From JACVRW01 sp963850205 (lineage in GTDB: Bacteria; Actinomycetota; Thermoleophilia; Solirubrobacterales; Thermoleophilaceae), in NCBI GenBank assembly GCA_963850205.1, contig CAWKKJ010000008.1, forward strand, positions 372,001 to 436,000: a stretch of 64,000 nucleotides of DNA, read 5' to 3'. Position numbers and translations under genes: made by a program. The notes beneath the pieces are model-generated. The model worked only from the letters and a program-made list of their open reading frames with translations. It did no database searches and was not told where the DNA came from. Shown here in pieces: positions 43,929 to 52,253 of the stretch; the first letter of the stretch is position 1; each line of letters begins with the position of its first letter.

Positions 43929-45079
43929 GCCGCGCAGCCGAGGCCCTTGCGGGCGATCACCCGGCGCTGGATCTCCGCCGCCCCACCGGCCACGGTGCTC
44001 CCCGCGCTGGCCCGGGTCAGGGCGGCCAGGCGGCCGTCCCCGCACGCGCCCTGCCCTCGCTCGAGCAGGGCGTCCGGTCCCAGCAGCCGCGTGCCGAAAT
44101 CGGCGGTGCGGCGGGCGAGCAGGGCCACCGACAGCTTGGCCATCGAGGAGGCCGCCGCGGGCGGGCGGAGGTGGCGAGCCGGCGAATGGCGGCCGTCGGG
44201 CGCCAGCAGTGCGGCGGCGCGGCGGCCGAGCAGGCGGGCGGCCTGGGCCTCGCCTCGCAGGCGGCCGAGCTCCAGCCGCTCCGCGCGGGTGCCGGCGGCC
44301 TCCTCGAGGTCGCCCAGCACACGGAGCACGACCCCCACCTTCTCGCTTGTCACCCGTTCGTGGTCGAGGGTGCTCATGAGCACTCGCCAGCCGCCGTGCA
44401 GCGCCCCCACCAGCTGGCCGGCGGGGACCTCGACGTTACGCAGGAAGACCTCGGCCAGCGCGCCGCCGCCCAGCGTCGGGATCTCACGAACCTCGATCCC
44501 CGGCGTGCACGTGTCCGCCACCAGCACCGAGATGCCCCGGTGCGGGCGGGCGGCGTCGGGGTCGGTGCGCACGGCCAGGTAGATCCAGTCCGCGATCTGC
44601 GCGCTCGAGGTCCAGATCTTGTGGCCGGACACGACGAAGCGGTCGCCCTCTAGCTGGGCGCTCGTGCGCAGGGCGGCGAGATCGGAGCCGGCCTCCGGCT
44701 CGGAGAAGCCCTGGCAGAACACCAGCCGGCCCGCCGCGATCTCGGGGATCAGGCGCTCCCGGAGCGCCGGCGAGGCGTGGCCGAGCAGCGCGTTGCCGAT
44801 CGTCTTCACCGACAGCAGGTAGCCCGAGAGCGGCAGCCAGTGGTAGCCGAAGCGCTCCTCGGCCTCGACCGTCAGCAGCGGATCGGCGCCGCGGCCCCCC
44901 AGCCGCTCCGGCCAGTGCAGGCCGATCCAGCCCGCTCGGCCCATCGCCGCGTAGCCGGCCCGCGAGTCGCCGTCGGAGGGCATGCCCTGAAACCGGTTTT
45001 GGTTCTCCTCGGCCAAATCGGCCGCCAGCTCCGCCCCGAAGCGGTCCGCCTCGGCCCTGATTTCAGTGAGCGAAATCAG
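43925..45079 (-). CDS. acyl-CoA dehydrogenase, start uncertain
   Basis: An acyl-CoA dehydrogenase of about 363-384 residues: GWIGLHWPERLGGRGADP, FCQGFSEPEAGSDLAALRT, GDRFVVSGHKIWTSSAQ, WIYLAVRTDPDA and the C-terminal STVAGGAAEIQRRVIARKGLG. The first conventional start is TTG 45016, but conserved N-terminal text (LTEIRAEADRFGAELAADL) continues upstream in frame to a CTG at 45079 or ATT at 45076, with no ATG or GTG. Its partner is the dehydrogenase domain of the following fused gene, so a heteromeric enzyme of the steroid-degradation type is plausible. Confidence 0.83.
   Translation of the reverse strand: MISLTEIRAEADRFGAELAADLAEENQNRFQGMPSDGDSRAGYAAMGRAGWIGLHWPERLGGRGADPLLTVEAEERFGYHWLPLSGYLLSVKTIGNALLGHASPALRERLIPEIAAGRLVFCQGFSEPEAGSDLAALRTSAQLEGDRFVVSGHKIWTSSAQIADWIYLAVRTDPDAARPHRGISVLVADTCTPGIEVREIPTLGGGALAEVFLRNVEVPAGQLVGALHGGWRVLMSTLDHERVTSEKVGVVLRVLGDLEEAAGTRAERLELGRLRGEAQAARLLGRRAAALLAPDGRHSPARHLRPPAAASSMAKLSVALLARRTADFGTRLLGPDALLERGQGACGDGRLAALTRASAGSTVAGGAAEIQRRVIARKGLGCAA
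45057..45079. promoter_or_regulatory. CTGATTTC/GAAATCAG inverted repeat at the dehydrogenase 5' end
   Basis: Perfect 8-base arms (45057-45064, 45072-45079) with a 7-base spacer. It coincides with the apparent N-terminal codons of the acyl-CoA dehydrogenase, so it is either an operator at a promoter (with translation starting at TTG 45016) or a hairpin covering an atypical start. The A+T-rich sequence stands out locally. Confidence 0.5.
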
Positions 45080-45112
45080 CTTTCAACGATGCTACCGCTT
45101 CTCGTCCGCCGC

Positions 45113-46126
45113 TCAGGCCTGGGACACGACGAGCTTGCCCGAATGGGAGGCGACGGCCTCGGCGGCGTCGTCCCAGCCGGCCCGCTCGCGCGTCACCTCA
45201 TCCGGGCGGAAGCGACCGGATCGAACGAGCTCCAGGATTGGCTCCATCGCCGGGCGGGCGTGGACGCGGCCGGTGTGGAAGCGGATGCCGCGGGTGTACA
45301 TCTCGAGCAGCGGCACCGGCGTCTCGGGCTCGAAGTAGATGCCGATCGAGGTGCAGATCCCGTCCGCCTCGGTCGAGCGCAGCGCGCAGTGCAGGCCGGC
45401 GCGGTCCACGCTCGCGTCGACGGTGATCGGATAGGGCCCGAGCCGCTCCGGAAACTCCTCCTCCGCCAAGGTGGCGCCCAGCCGCTCGGCCAGCTCGCGC
45501 TCGTCGGGGCGGCCGCCGGCGATATCCACGCCCGACGCCCCCAGCGCCAGGGCGATGCCCGCGGCGTAGATCGCGATCGAACCCGCCCCGGCACAGATCA
45601 GCACCCGCGCCCCCGGATACTCCTCGAGCTGCGGCGCGACCGTGCGCCAGGCGTCGGGGATGTTGTCCGACAGGCTGGCCACCGCTCCCGGCGGCACGCC
45701 CTCCGGCACGCCGACGAGCATCGCGTCCGCGTACGGCACCCGAACGACGTCCGAGAGCAGCCCGCCGTTGTCCGGCCCCAGCGGCAGGCCGTAGGTGGAG
45801 AGGAAGTCGACCGACTCGCAGTTGCCGGTCTGCCCCTTCCTACAGCGCGCGCACGTCCCGCAGGAGATCTGGAAGGGCACACTCACCAGATCTCCCGGTC
45901 GGTGGTCCTGCACCGAGTCCGCGACCTCGAGCACCTCGGCCACCCCTTCGTGACCGAAGGCGAACTCCCGTCCCACCGGGACCCGGCCGCGGATGAAGGC
46001 CAGATCGAGATCGCAGGTGGCGACGGCCACCGGGCGCACCAGAGCCTGGCGGTCGGCTTGCAGGGTCGGCGGCTCGACCTCGCGCCACTCCAGCCCGCCC
46101 GCGGTGGTGAAGGTGAGCTGCCTCAC
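45113..46126 (-). CDS. zinc-dependent medium-chain alcohol dehydrogenase
   Basis: A 337-residue MDR dehydrogenase. Catalytic-zinc region FGHEGVAEVLEV, the structural-zinc cluster CGTCARCRKGQTGNC, and a nucleotide-binding stretch LICAGAGSIAIYAAGIALALG, where the usual GxGxxG is degenerate (GAGSIA). The catalytic Cys expected near residue 38 is present as ATCDLD. GTG 46126 overlaps the stop of the serine hydrolase. It may oxidise or reduce an intermediate from the neighbouring CoA-dependent pathway, but no substrate can be named. Confidence 0.82.
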   Translation of the reverse strand: MRQLTFTTAGGLEWREVEPPTLQADRQALVRPVAVATCDLDLAFIRGRVPVGREFAFGHEGVAEVLEVADSVQDHRPGDLVSVPFQISCGTCARCRKGQTGNCESVDFLSTYGLPLGPDNGGLLSDVVRVPYADAMLVGVPEGVPPGAVASLSDNIPDAWRTVAPQLEEYPGARVLICAGAGSIAIYAAGIALALGASGVDIAGGRPDERELAERLGATLAEEEFPERLGPYPITVDASVDRAGLHCALRSTEADGICTSIGIYFEPETPVPLLEMYTRGIRFHTGRVHARPAMEPILELVRSGRFRPDEVTRERAGWDDAAEAVASHSGKLVVSQA

Positions 46127-47292
46127 TGGTTACGCAGCAGAAGGCACACGGCGGTCTCCTGCATCTCGCGCAGCTGCCGGAGCAGGGCGCCCTTGGGCGG
46201 GGGGATGTTGAGCGAGGTGGTCACCCCCCGGCGCCCGTCGCGGCTGGAGGCCATCCACTGGGCGTAGCCCGGATAGCTGCCCGTGTGGCCGTAGACCGTT
46301 CCGCAGCGCGTTCTGTAGCGAAACACGGCCAGGCCGGCCGAGTTCGCGCCCGGGCCGGGAGGGCTGGAGCGTCCCCCGGGGACGAAGCGCAGCTGCTGGC
46401 GCTGCTGCTCCCGCGGGAACAGCTCCGACCCCAGCAGACCGCGAATGAAGCGGTTCACCTCCAGCGGCGTCGACACGATCGCTCCCGACGCCCACGCTCC
46501 CGACGGGTTGAGCAGCGTGCTCACGTCATCGGGCGGTGAGCCGGGCTCGGTCTGGTAGCCGTGCAGGAACGGGCGCGGCAGACCCACCCTGGCGGGAAAG
46601 CTCGTCTCGCGCAGGTTGAGCGGCCGGAACACGAAGCGTCGCAGCAGGCTCCCGTAGGGCCTCCCGGTGACCCTCTGGGCCATCAGGCCGATGACGATGT
46701 TGTCGGTGTTCGAGTACTCGTAGCGACTCCCCGGCCTGAAGACGAGGGGGTCCCTGCGCACCCAGTCGATGACCTTCTCCGGAGACACATAGGCGCCGGG
46801 GTCGGTTTGGAACTGCTCGATGAAGCCGTCCGACTTCGTGTAGTCGGGCAGACCGCTGGTGTGGTTGAGCATGCGCCGCACCGAAACGCGCCGCCACGCC
46901 CGAGGAAGCCCGGGCAGCACGTTGCCGATCGTCGAATTCAGCCGCAGGCGCCCCTTCGCCACCAGGCGGAAGACGACGGCGCCGCTGAAGGCCTTGGCCA
47001 TGCTGGCGATGCGCATGTGATCCGTCGCCCGCGGTTTGCGTCCGGTGGCCAGGTCGGAGACCCCCGACGTGAACACCGTTGTGCGCGCGCCGCGCCGTAG
47101 CGTGACCACCGCCCCGGGCGGTCCCAGGTCAGCCGCCACCAGCGCGTTCAGCTGACGCAGCAGCTTCGCCTGGGTATCGGGCTGGGCCGCTGCGGTCTGT
47201 GCCGTCGCGAGCGCCACCAGCGCGGCGAGAGCGATGACGGCGACGCGAGAACGGAGGCTGAGGCGAGCGATCATGGGACGGAACGCTTTCAC
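46123..47292 (-). CDS. secreted class C beta-lactamase-like serine hydrolase
   Basis: A 389-residue exported hydrolase of the beta-lactamase/penicillin-binding-protein fold. Signal peptide (VAVIALAALVALATAQTAAAQ), then the SxxK motif in RIASMAKAFSGAV, the YSN motif in YEYSNTDNIV and the HTG motif in VYGHTGSYPGY. Such proteins are D-aminopeptidases, esterases or carboxypeptidases more often than true beta-lactamases. ATG 47274 is an alternative start with a more compact signal peptide. Confidence 0.87.
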   Translation of the reverse strand: MKAFRPMIARLSLRSRVAVIALAALVALATAQTAAAQPDTQAKLLRQLNALVAADLGPPGAVVTLRRGARTTVFTSGVSDLATGRKPRATDHMRIASMAKAFSGAVVFRLVAKGRLRLNSTIGNVLPGLPRAWRRVSVRRMLNHTSGLPDYTKSDGFIEQFQTDPGAYVSPEKVIDWVRRDPLVFRPGSRYEYSNTDNIVIGLMAQRVTGRPYGSLLRRFVFRPLNLRETSFPARVGLPRPFLHGYQTEPGSPPDDVSTLLNPSGAWASGAIVSTPLEVNRFIRGLLGSELFPREQQRQQLRFVPGGRSSPPGPGANSAGLAVFRYRTRCGTVYGHTGSYPGYAQWMASSRDGRRGVTTSLNIPPPKGALLRQLREMQETAVCLLLRNQ

Positions 47293-47323
47293 GAAACGCC
47301 CACCATCCGCAAGGGAGCGGGCC

Positions 47324-47880
47324 TCAGCGTGGTGGGTCGGGCAGGTCCGGCGCGTCCACCACCACGGTGCGCGCCAGCATGTCCTGCAGGCCGCGCCGCC
47401 GGTCGTTCAGCAGGATCGGCAGGAAACCAAGGAAGAACGGGCAGGGCGGCCAGCACCAGGGCGCCGAAGCGAAACAGCGCGCGGCGGGGCTTGAGCATGC
47501 TCGCCATCCACCGTCACCACCCGGATCTCCATGACCCGGTTGCCCGGAGTCTGGCCGGTGGAGGCCCAGAACAGCGTGAAGTAGGCCACGGTCCAAACCA
47601 CGAACGACAACGCGCCAAGCGCACCCAGCGCCGGGTTGAGGCTCTCGGGCAGCGAGAGAATCGACAGGATCAGCGCGGCGGCGATCCCCACGACCAGGGC
47701 GACGAGGTTGATCAGAGCCGCATCAAGAACGAAGGCGATGCCACGGGTGACGAGGCCCTGGTACCGGATCGGGGTGGGCGCGGCGGCCTCGGGTGAACCG
47801 CGATGCACCCGCGCGGCCACCCTCTGGGCCTCCCGATGGGTTCGCGGAGCCTGAGCGGGCTGATCGGCGGCGTAGCTCAT
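47324..47880 (-). pseudogene. RDD family membrane protein with two frameshifts
   Basis: An RDD-domain protein: RYQGLVTRGIAFVLDAALI is the defining Arg..Asp region, followed by two membrane helices and FWASTGQTPGNRVMEIRVV. After the first shift near 47499 the frame reads MLKPRRALFRFGALVLAALP; after a second near 47439-47441 (GGG run) it reads FFLGFLPILLNDRRRGLQD and VVVDAPDLP. All three pieces are family-like, so the frame breaks are either assembly errors or a recent loss. ATG 47880 overlaps the stop of the upstream gene. Confidence 0.75.
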
Positions 47881-48464
47881 GGCGTGGACGCGCCGGGAGC
47901 GGGCTCGTCCGGCAGCTCGGCGTCACGACGGCGTCGCAGCGCCCGCCGGGCCGCGCCCTCGAGCCAGGTGTCGGCGCTTCTCGACCGCACCCGCACGCCG
48001 CCGGCCACCTGGTCGGCGAAGCCCAGGCCCTGGTGGGTGATCGCCTCGGTCACGGCCGGGCTGCTGGCGATCTCGTCCACGAGCAGCCAGAGCTCCTCGG
48101 TCTCGAGCAGATTGGTGACCACCTCGTCCAGCACCCGGCTCTCGATCGTCCGGACAACGATCCGCTCGACCGCCGGGCTCGCGAGCAGCGCGTCGAGCGC
48201 CTCGTCCGCCAGCGCCGTGTCGGCCAGCCGCTCGATCACGGCGTTGTGAACCACCTCACGTCCCACCGCCTCCACGAGCGGCCCTGCGAGCGCCCGACTA
48301 ACTGCCCGTTCCATCAACGGGCTGGCGAACAGCCGATCCACCACCCGCTCGGCCGTACGCGACCCCAGCGCGGCATCCACCGCGGCGAGGGTCACGGAGT
48401 CCACGGCCCGCAGGGTGATCTCGCTGCTCGCGCGGGCCATACGCATCGCCGCATCGCCGATCAC
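47877..48464 (-). CDS. hypothetical protein with helical repeats
   Basis: A 195-residue protein of unknown function. It contains several similar 20-25-residue helical units, such as AERVVDRLFASPLMERAVSR, IERLADTALADEALDALLAS and VERIVVRTIESRVLDEVVT, ending in a basic RRALRRRRDAE segment. No signal peptide or membrane helix. I have a sense that similar genes precede RDD genes in actinobacteria, but do not recall a function. It is coupled by ATGA overlap to the RDD gene. Confidence 0.6.
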   Translation of the reverse strand: MIGDAAMRMARASSEITLRAVDSVTLAAVDAALGSRTAERVVDRLFASPLMERAVSRALAGPLVEAVGREVVHNAVIERLADTALADEALDALLASPAVERIVVRTIESRVLDEVVTNLLETEELWLLVDEIASSPAVTEAITHQGLGFADQVAGGVRVRSRSADTWLEGAARRALRRRRDAELPDEPAPGASTP

Positions 48465-48492
48465 GGTGGGTTCATGGTCTCATACGGGGCCC

Positions 48493-48546
48493 GGGACATT
48501 CCGCTGTCCCATCCTGTTTGACGCTCCGTTTATGCTGGTAGTACAG
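48493..48546 (+). promoter_or_regulatory. dyad and promoter upstream of the E1 alpha gene
   Basis: GGGACA (48493-48498) and TGTCCC (48505-48510) form a perfect dyad around TTCCGC. A -35-like TTGACG follows at 48518-48523, with possible -10 sequences TAGTAC (48539-48544) or GTACAG (48541-48546). The dyad just upstream of the -35 suits an activator or repressor site, possibly for the XRE-cupin protein encoded at the operon's end. Confidence 0.5.
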
Positions 48547-48579
48547 GCAGGGGCGGTCAGCAAGGGAGAAAGAATCGCA

Positions 48580-49590
48580 GTGGCCAAGCAGGGCGTGACA
48601 GCGAATTCCGACCAGGCGGTGACCGAGCCCACGTCGTCCGACGTCGAGCTCGACCTCAGCCTCTACCGCCGGATGCTCGTCATCCGCCGCTTCGAGGAAG
48701 CGGTGCAGTCGCTCTTCCTCAAGGGCGAGATCTACGGGACGACCCACCTCTACAACGGCCAGGAGGCCAGCGCGGTCGGCGTGGTCAGCATGCTCGACGA
48801 GGGCGACCGGGCGGCGGCCACCTATCGCGGGCACGGCGCCGCCCTCGCCCTGGGCACGGAGCCCCAGGCGATGATGGACGAGCTCTGCGGCCGGAGCACG
48901 GGCGTATGCGGAGGGCGGGCGGGCTCGATGAACATCGTCGACCTCGACCACGGCCTGATCGGCTGCTTCGGCATCGTCGGCGGCAGCATCGCGGCCGCCA
49001 CCGGTGTCGCCCTGGCCTTCAAGCAGCGCAAGCTGCCCAACGTGGCGGTCGCCTTCTTCGGCGACGGGGCCACCAACCAGGGCTACTACATGGAGTGCCT
49101 CAACTTCGCCAAGGTCCATGAGCTGCCGATGCTCTTCGTCTGCGAGAACAACCTGTACATGGAGTTCACGCCGATCGAGGAGGTCACCGCGGGCCCGATC
49201 CTGGCCCGTCCCCAGGCGATGGAGGTGCCGGCGCGGTCGGTGGACGGCAACGACGTCTGGGCGGTGCGCGAAGCGGCGGGAGAGGCGCTCGATCGCGCCC
49301 GCGACGGTGGCGGCCCCTCGTTCCTCGAGGTGCTGACCTACCGGTTCGTCGGCCATTCCCGCAGCGATCCGGGCGCGTACCGCAAGCCCGGCGAGCTCGA
49401 GGAATGGCAGGCCCGGGACCCGCTGATCATCGCCCGCCAGCGACTCAGCGAGGGCGACGGCGTGGACGAGTCGGAGTTCGAGCGCATCGAGAAGGACGTG
49501 CAGGACGAGATCGACGCGGTGGTGGAGCGGTCGCTCTCGGCGCCATGGCCCGACCCCGAGGACGCGGTCACGGAGTTCAAGGCCTCATGA
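48580..49590 (+). CDS. thiamine-diphosphate dehydrogenase E1 alpha subunit
   Basis: A 336-residue E1 alpha subunit of the pyruvate/acetoin/branched-chain dehydrogenase group. Features are RRMLVIRRFEEAVQSLFLKG, GQEASAVGVVSML, CGGRAGSMNIVDLDHGLIGC, the ThDP motif FFGDGATNQGYYMECLNFA, and RFVGHSRSDPGAYR. GTG 48580 lies 11 bases after AAGGGAG. The E1 beta gene overlaps its stop. The general arrangement is closest to acetoin or pyruvate dehydrogenase E1 alpha; substrate is not settled by sequence alone. Confidence 0.88.
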   Translation: MAKQGVTANSDQAVTEPTSSDVELDLSLYRRMLVIRRFEEAVQSLFLKGEIYGTTHLYNGQEASAVGVVSMLDEGDRAAATYRGHGAALALGTEPQAMMDELCGRSTGVCGGRAGSMNIVDLDHGLIGCFGIVGGSIAAATGVALAFKQRKLPNVAVAFFGDGATNQGYYMECLNFAKVHELPMLFVCENNLYMEFTPIEEVTAGPILARPQAMEVPARSVDGNDVWAVREAAGEALDRARDGGGPSFLEVLTYRFVGHSRSDPGAYRKPGELEEWQARDPLIIARQRLSEGDGVDESEFERIEKDVQDEIDAVVERSLSAPWPDPEDAVTEFKAS

Positions 49591-50582
49591 GCGAGATCGA
49601 GTTTCGTCACGCGATCCGGGACGCGCTCGACGAGGAGCTCGAGCGTGACGAGAGCGTCATCTTCTTCGGCGAGGACGTGGCGGCCGCGGGTGGCGTCTTC
49701 GCCGTCACGCCCGGGCTGATGGACAAGTACGGCGATCGCGTCTTCGACACCGCGATCTCCGAGATGGCCCTTGCCGGCGCGGGCTTCGGCTCGGCGATCA
49801 CCGGGATGCGGCCGGTCGTGGAGATCATGTTCGGCGACTTCCTCCCCCTGGTGATGGACAGCCTGATCAACCAGTCGTCCAAGTACTGGTTCATCTCGAA
49901 CGAGCAGGCCAGCGTGCCGCTGACGATGCGCTCCATCGTGGGTGGAGGCGGGCGCTTCGGGGCCATCCACTCCCAGATGCCGGCCTCGTGGCTGGAGGGT
50001 GTGATCGGCATCAAGATCGTCGCCCCGTCGACCCCCAACGACGCGGCGGGCCTGCTGAAGGCGGCGATCCGGGACGACAACCCGGTGCTCGTGTTCGAGC
50101 ACAAGCGGCTCTACTCGATGAAGGGGGAGCGCACCAGCACCGAGCCGATCCCCATCGGGAAGGCCAACATCGTCCGTGAGGGCGCCGACATCACCCTGGT
50201 CGCCGCCATGAAGGGGGTCCACGACAGCCTCGCCGCCGCGGAGGTCCTCGCCGAGGACGGGATCTCGGTCGAGATCATCGACCTCCGCACCCTCAGGCCG
50301 ATCGACTGGGAGACGATCCAGGGCTCGCTGGAGAAGACCAATCGTCTCATCGTCGTCGAGGAGGGACCCAAGACGGGCGGCTGGGCCGGCGAGGTCCTCG
50401 CCCTGGCGGTCGAGGAGTCGCTGGAGGAGCTGGACGACGCCTGGCGCCTGACCACGCCCGACCGCCCGATCCCGTACAGCCCGCCGTTGGAGGACGCCTT
50501 CCTCCCGGGCCCCGAGGCGATCGCGCGCTCGATCCGAGAGCGCCTGGCAGGGCCGAACCGGCTGCCGGCCTTCAGCGTGTGA
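49587..50582 (+). CDS. dehydrogenase E1 beta subunit (transketolase-like)
   Basis: A 331-residue E1 beta: IFFGEDVAAAGGVFAVTPGL, FDTAISEMALAGAGFGSAIT, EIMFGDFLPLVMDSLINQ, and the C-terminal IDLRTLRPIDWETI and RLIVVEEGPKTGGWAGEV. ATG 49587 overlaps the E1 alpha stop (ATGA). No E2 or E3 gene follows in the window, so these must be supplied elsewhere or this is an E1-only set. Confidence 0.9.
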   Translation: MSEIEFRHAIRDALDEELERDESVIFFGEDVAAAGGVFAVTPGLMDKYGDRVFDTAISEMALAGAGFGSAITGMRPVVEIMFGDFLPLVMDSLINQSSKYWFISNEQASVPLTMRSIVGGGGRFGAIHSQMPASWLEGVIGIKIVAPSTPNDAAGLLKAAIRDDNPVLVFEHKRLYSMKGERTSTEPIPIGKANIVREGADITLVAAMKGVHDSLAAAEVLAEDGISVEIIDLRTLRPIDWETIQGSLEKTNRLIVVEEGPKTGGWAGEVLALAVEESLEELDDAWRLTTPDRPIPYSPPLEDAFLPGPEAIARSIRERLAGPNRLPAFSV

Positions 50583-50583
50583 G

Positions 50584-51240
50584 ATGGCGAACGGCGGGCG
50601 GCCTCAGGTAGAGGTCCAGGGCCCGAACTTGGTGGGTCCGCGCCTGCGTGTCGAGCGCGAGCGGCAGCGCATCGGGCTGCGAGAGCTGGCCCGGCGCGTG
50701 AACGTCTCGGCGAGCTTGATCTCGCAGGTCGAGCTCGGCAAGGCCACCCCGTCGGTGGGGACGCTCTACGCGATCGTCAACGAGCTGGGGATGTCGCTGG
50801 ACGAGCTCTTCTTCGATCCTGGTGGAGCTCCGGCCGACGATTCATCCCATCCGCCGGCCCAGGAACTTCGGCCCGTCGTCCGGCACGACGAGCGGAAGAC
50901 GATCCAGCTCGAATCCGGTGTCAGCTGGGAGCGCCTCACGCCTGAGACCGAGCACGACGTCGACTTTCTGCACGTCCGTTACGCCGTCGGGGGTGCCTCC
51001 TGCCAGCCTGATTCGCTCATGCGCCACGCCGGCAAGGAGTACGGCCACGTACTGGAGGGCCGCCTGGGCGTGACCGTCGGTTTCGAGACCTATGAGCTCG
51101 ATCCGGGGGACGCCATCTCGTTCAACTCCGACGCGCCGCATCGGCTGTTCAACGCCGGCGACGAAACGGTCGAGGCCATTTGGTTCGTCGTGGGCCGGCG
51201 CGGCGATCCGCTGGTCACCCGCGCCAACGGCGGCGGGTAG
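50584..51240 (+). CDS. XRE-cupin transcriptional regulator
   Basis: A 218-residue regulator with an N-terminal XRE helix-turn-helix (LRVERERQRIGLRELARRV, VSASLISQVELGKATPSVGT) and a C-terminal cupin_2 domain (GKEYGHVLEGRLGVTVGFET, LDPGDAISFNSDAPHRLFN). It starts 2 bases after the E1 beta stop, so it is the last gene of the operon and probably senses its substrate through the cupin. Confidence 0.88.
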   Translation: MANGGRPQVEVQGPNLVGPRLRVERERQRIGLRELARRVNVSASLISQVELGKATPSVGTLYAIVNELGMSLDELFFDPGGAPADDSSHPPAQELRPVVRHDERKTIQLESGVSWERLTPETEHDVDFLHVRYAVGGASCQPDSLMRHAGKEYGHVLEGRLGVTVGFETYELDPGDAISFNSDAPHRLFNAGDETVEAIWFVVGRRGDPLVTRANGGG

Positions 51241-51265
51241 CCCGACGGGCACACGACACGGCTCT

Positions 51266-51499
51266 TCAGCGGTTAGTGCGCTCGTTCCCGTGCCGGTAGT
51301 TGCCGGTCGCCTTGGCCAGCAGCAGCTGCCGCTCCTCCTCGCTTCCGGCCGCCGCAAGCCGGGCCACAAGCCGTTGGGCCTTCGTCCCTCCCACCACCGC
51401 GACCCGGCGACCGCCGCGGCTGACCAGCACCTGCCCGGACTTGGTGGTCCGGTGGCTGAAGGGATCGTCGTCGAGGCGGCTGCGGGCGTCGATCGGCAT
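51266..51499 (-). CDS. small conserved actinobacterial protein
   Basis: A 77-residue protein with a pattern I recognise from many high-GC Gram-positives: DDDPFSHRTTKSGQVLVSRGG, then VAVVGGTKAQRL, and the end ATGNYRHGNER. The function is unknown. ATG 51499 is preferred over the longer frame because homology starts at MPIDARSRLDD. Convergent with the XRE-cupin gene, divergent from the 2OG oxygenase. Confidence 0.7.
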   Translation of the reverse strand: MPIDARSRLDDDPFSHRTTKSGQVLVSRGGRRVAVVGGTKAQRLVARLAAAGSEEERQLLLAKATGNYRHGNERTNR

Positions 51500-51540
51500 G
51501 TCGACCTCACATCCTGACGCCGGCGGAGCGTTGTCGTGGC

Positions 51541-52251
51541 ATGGCTGCCATCTCCGATCGCATCGATGCACTGGACTGGACCGCGCTGCGCGAGCAGCTC
51601 GACGAGAACGGGCACGCGTGCACCGACACCGTCCTCACAGACGCCGAGGCCGACGACCTCGCCGCCCTGTTCGAGGACGGCCGCTTTCGCTCCACGATCG
51701 ACATGGCCCGTCACCGCTTCGGCGACGGGCGCTACCGCTACTTCGACCACCCCCTGCCCGAGCCGATCGCGGAGGCTCGCGAGCGCTTCTACTCCCACCT
51801 GGCGCCGGTCGCCAACCACTGGGAGGAGCTGCTGGGCGGCGACCCGGGTGCCTACCCCGCCACCCACGCCGAGCTGCTCGAGCGCTGCGCCGCGGCGGGC
51901 CAGACCCGGCCCACGCCGCTGATGCTGCGCTACCGGGCCGGCGACTGGAACGCCCTGCACCAGGACCTCTACGGCGACGTGTTCTTCCCCTTCCAGGTCG
52001 TGACCGTGCTCTCCGAGCCGCGGCGTGACTTCACCGGCGGTCAGTTCGTTCTCACCGAACAGCGGCCGCGGGCTCAGAGCCGGGCCCACGTTCTGGAGCC
52101 GGCCCGCGGGAGCTTCGTGATCTTCCCCACCCGGCGCCGGCCGCAGGCGGGCAAGCGCGGTCATCACCAGGTGGGGCTGCGCCACGGCGTGAGCACGGTG
52201 CACTCCGGCTCGCGCACCGCGCTGGGCATCATCTTCCACGACGCCGCCTAG
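51541..52251 (+). CDS. 2-oxoglutarate/Fe(II)-dependent oxygenase
   Basis: A 236-residue oxygenase of the prolyl-4-hydroxylase-like fold. The iron facial triad is His and Asp in ALHQDLYGDVFFPFQ and a distal His in LRHGVSTVHSG, with the 2-oxoglutarate arginine about 10 residues further (GSRTALGIIFHD). FTGGQFVLTEQRPRAQSR is another family segment. ATG 51541 was chosen as first in-frame start. Substrate unknown. Confidence 0.82.
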   Translation: MAAISDRIDALDWTALREQLDENGHACTDTVLTDAEADDLAALFEDGRFRSTIDMARHRFGDGRYRYFDHPLPEPIAEARERFYSHLAPVANHWEELLGGDPGAYPATHAELLERCAAAGQTRPTPLMLRYRAGDWNALHQDLYGDVFFPFQVVTVLSEPRRDFTGGQFVLTEQRPRAQSRAHVLEPARGSFVIFPTRRRPQAGKRGHHQVGLRHGVSTVHSGSRTALGIIFHDAA

Positions 52252-52253
52252 CC

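Noticed and set aside
46123..47292. Antibiotic-resistance beta-lactamase
   Set aside because: The SxxK, YSN and HTG motifs fit the broad serine hydrolase family, most members of which do not confer resistance.
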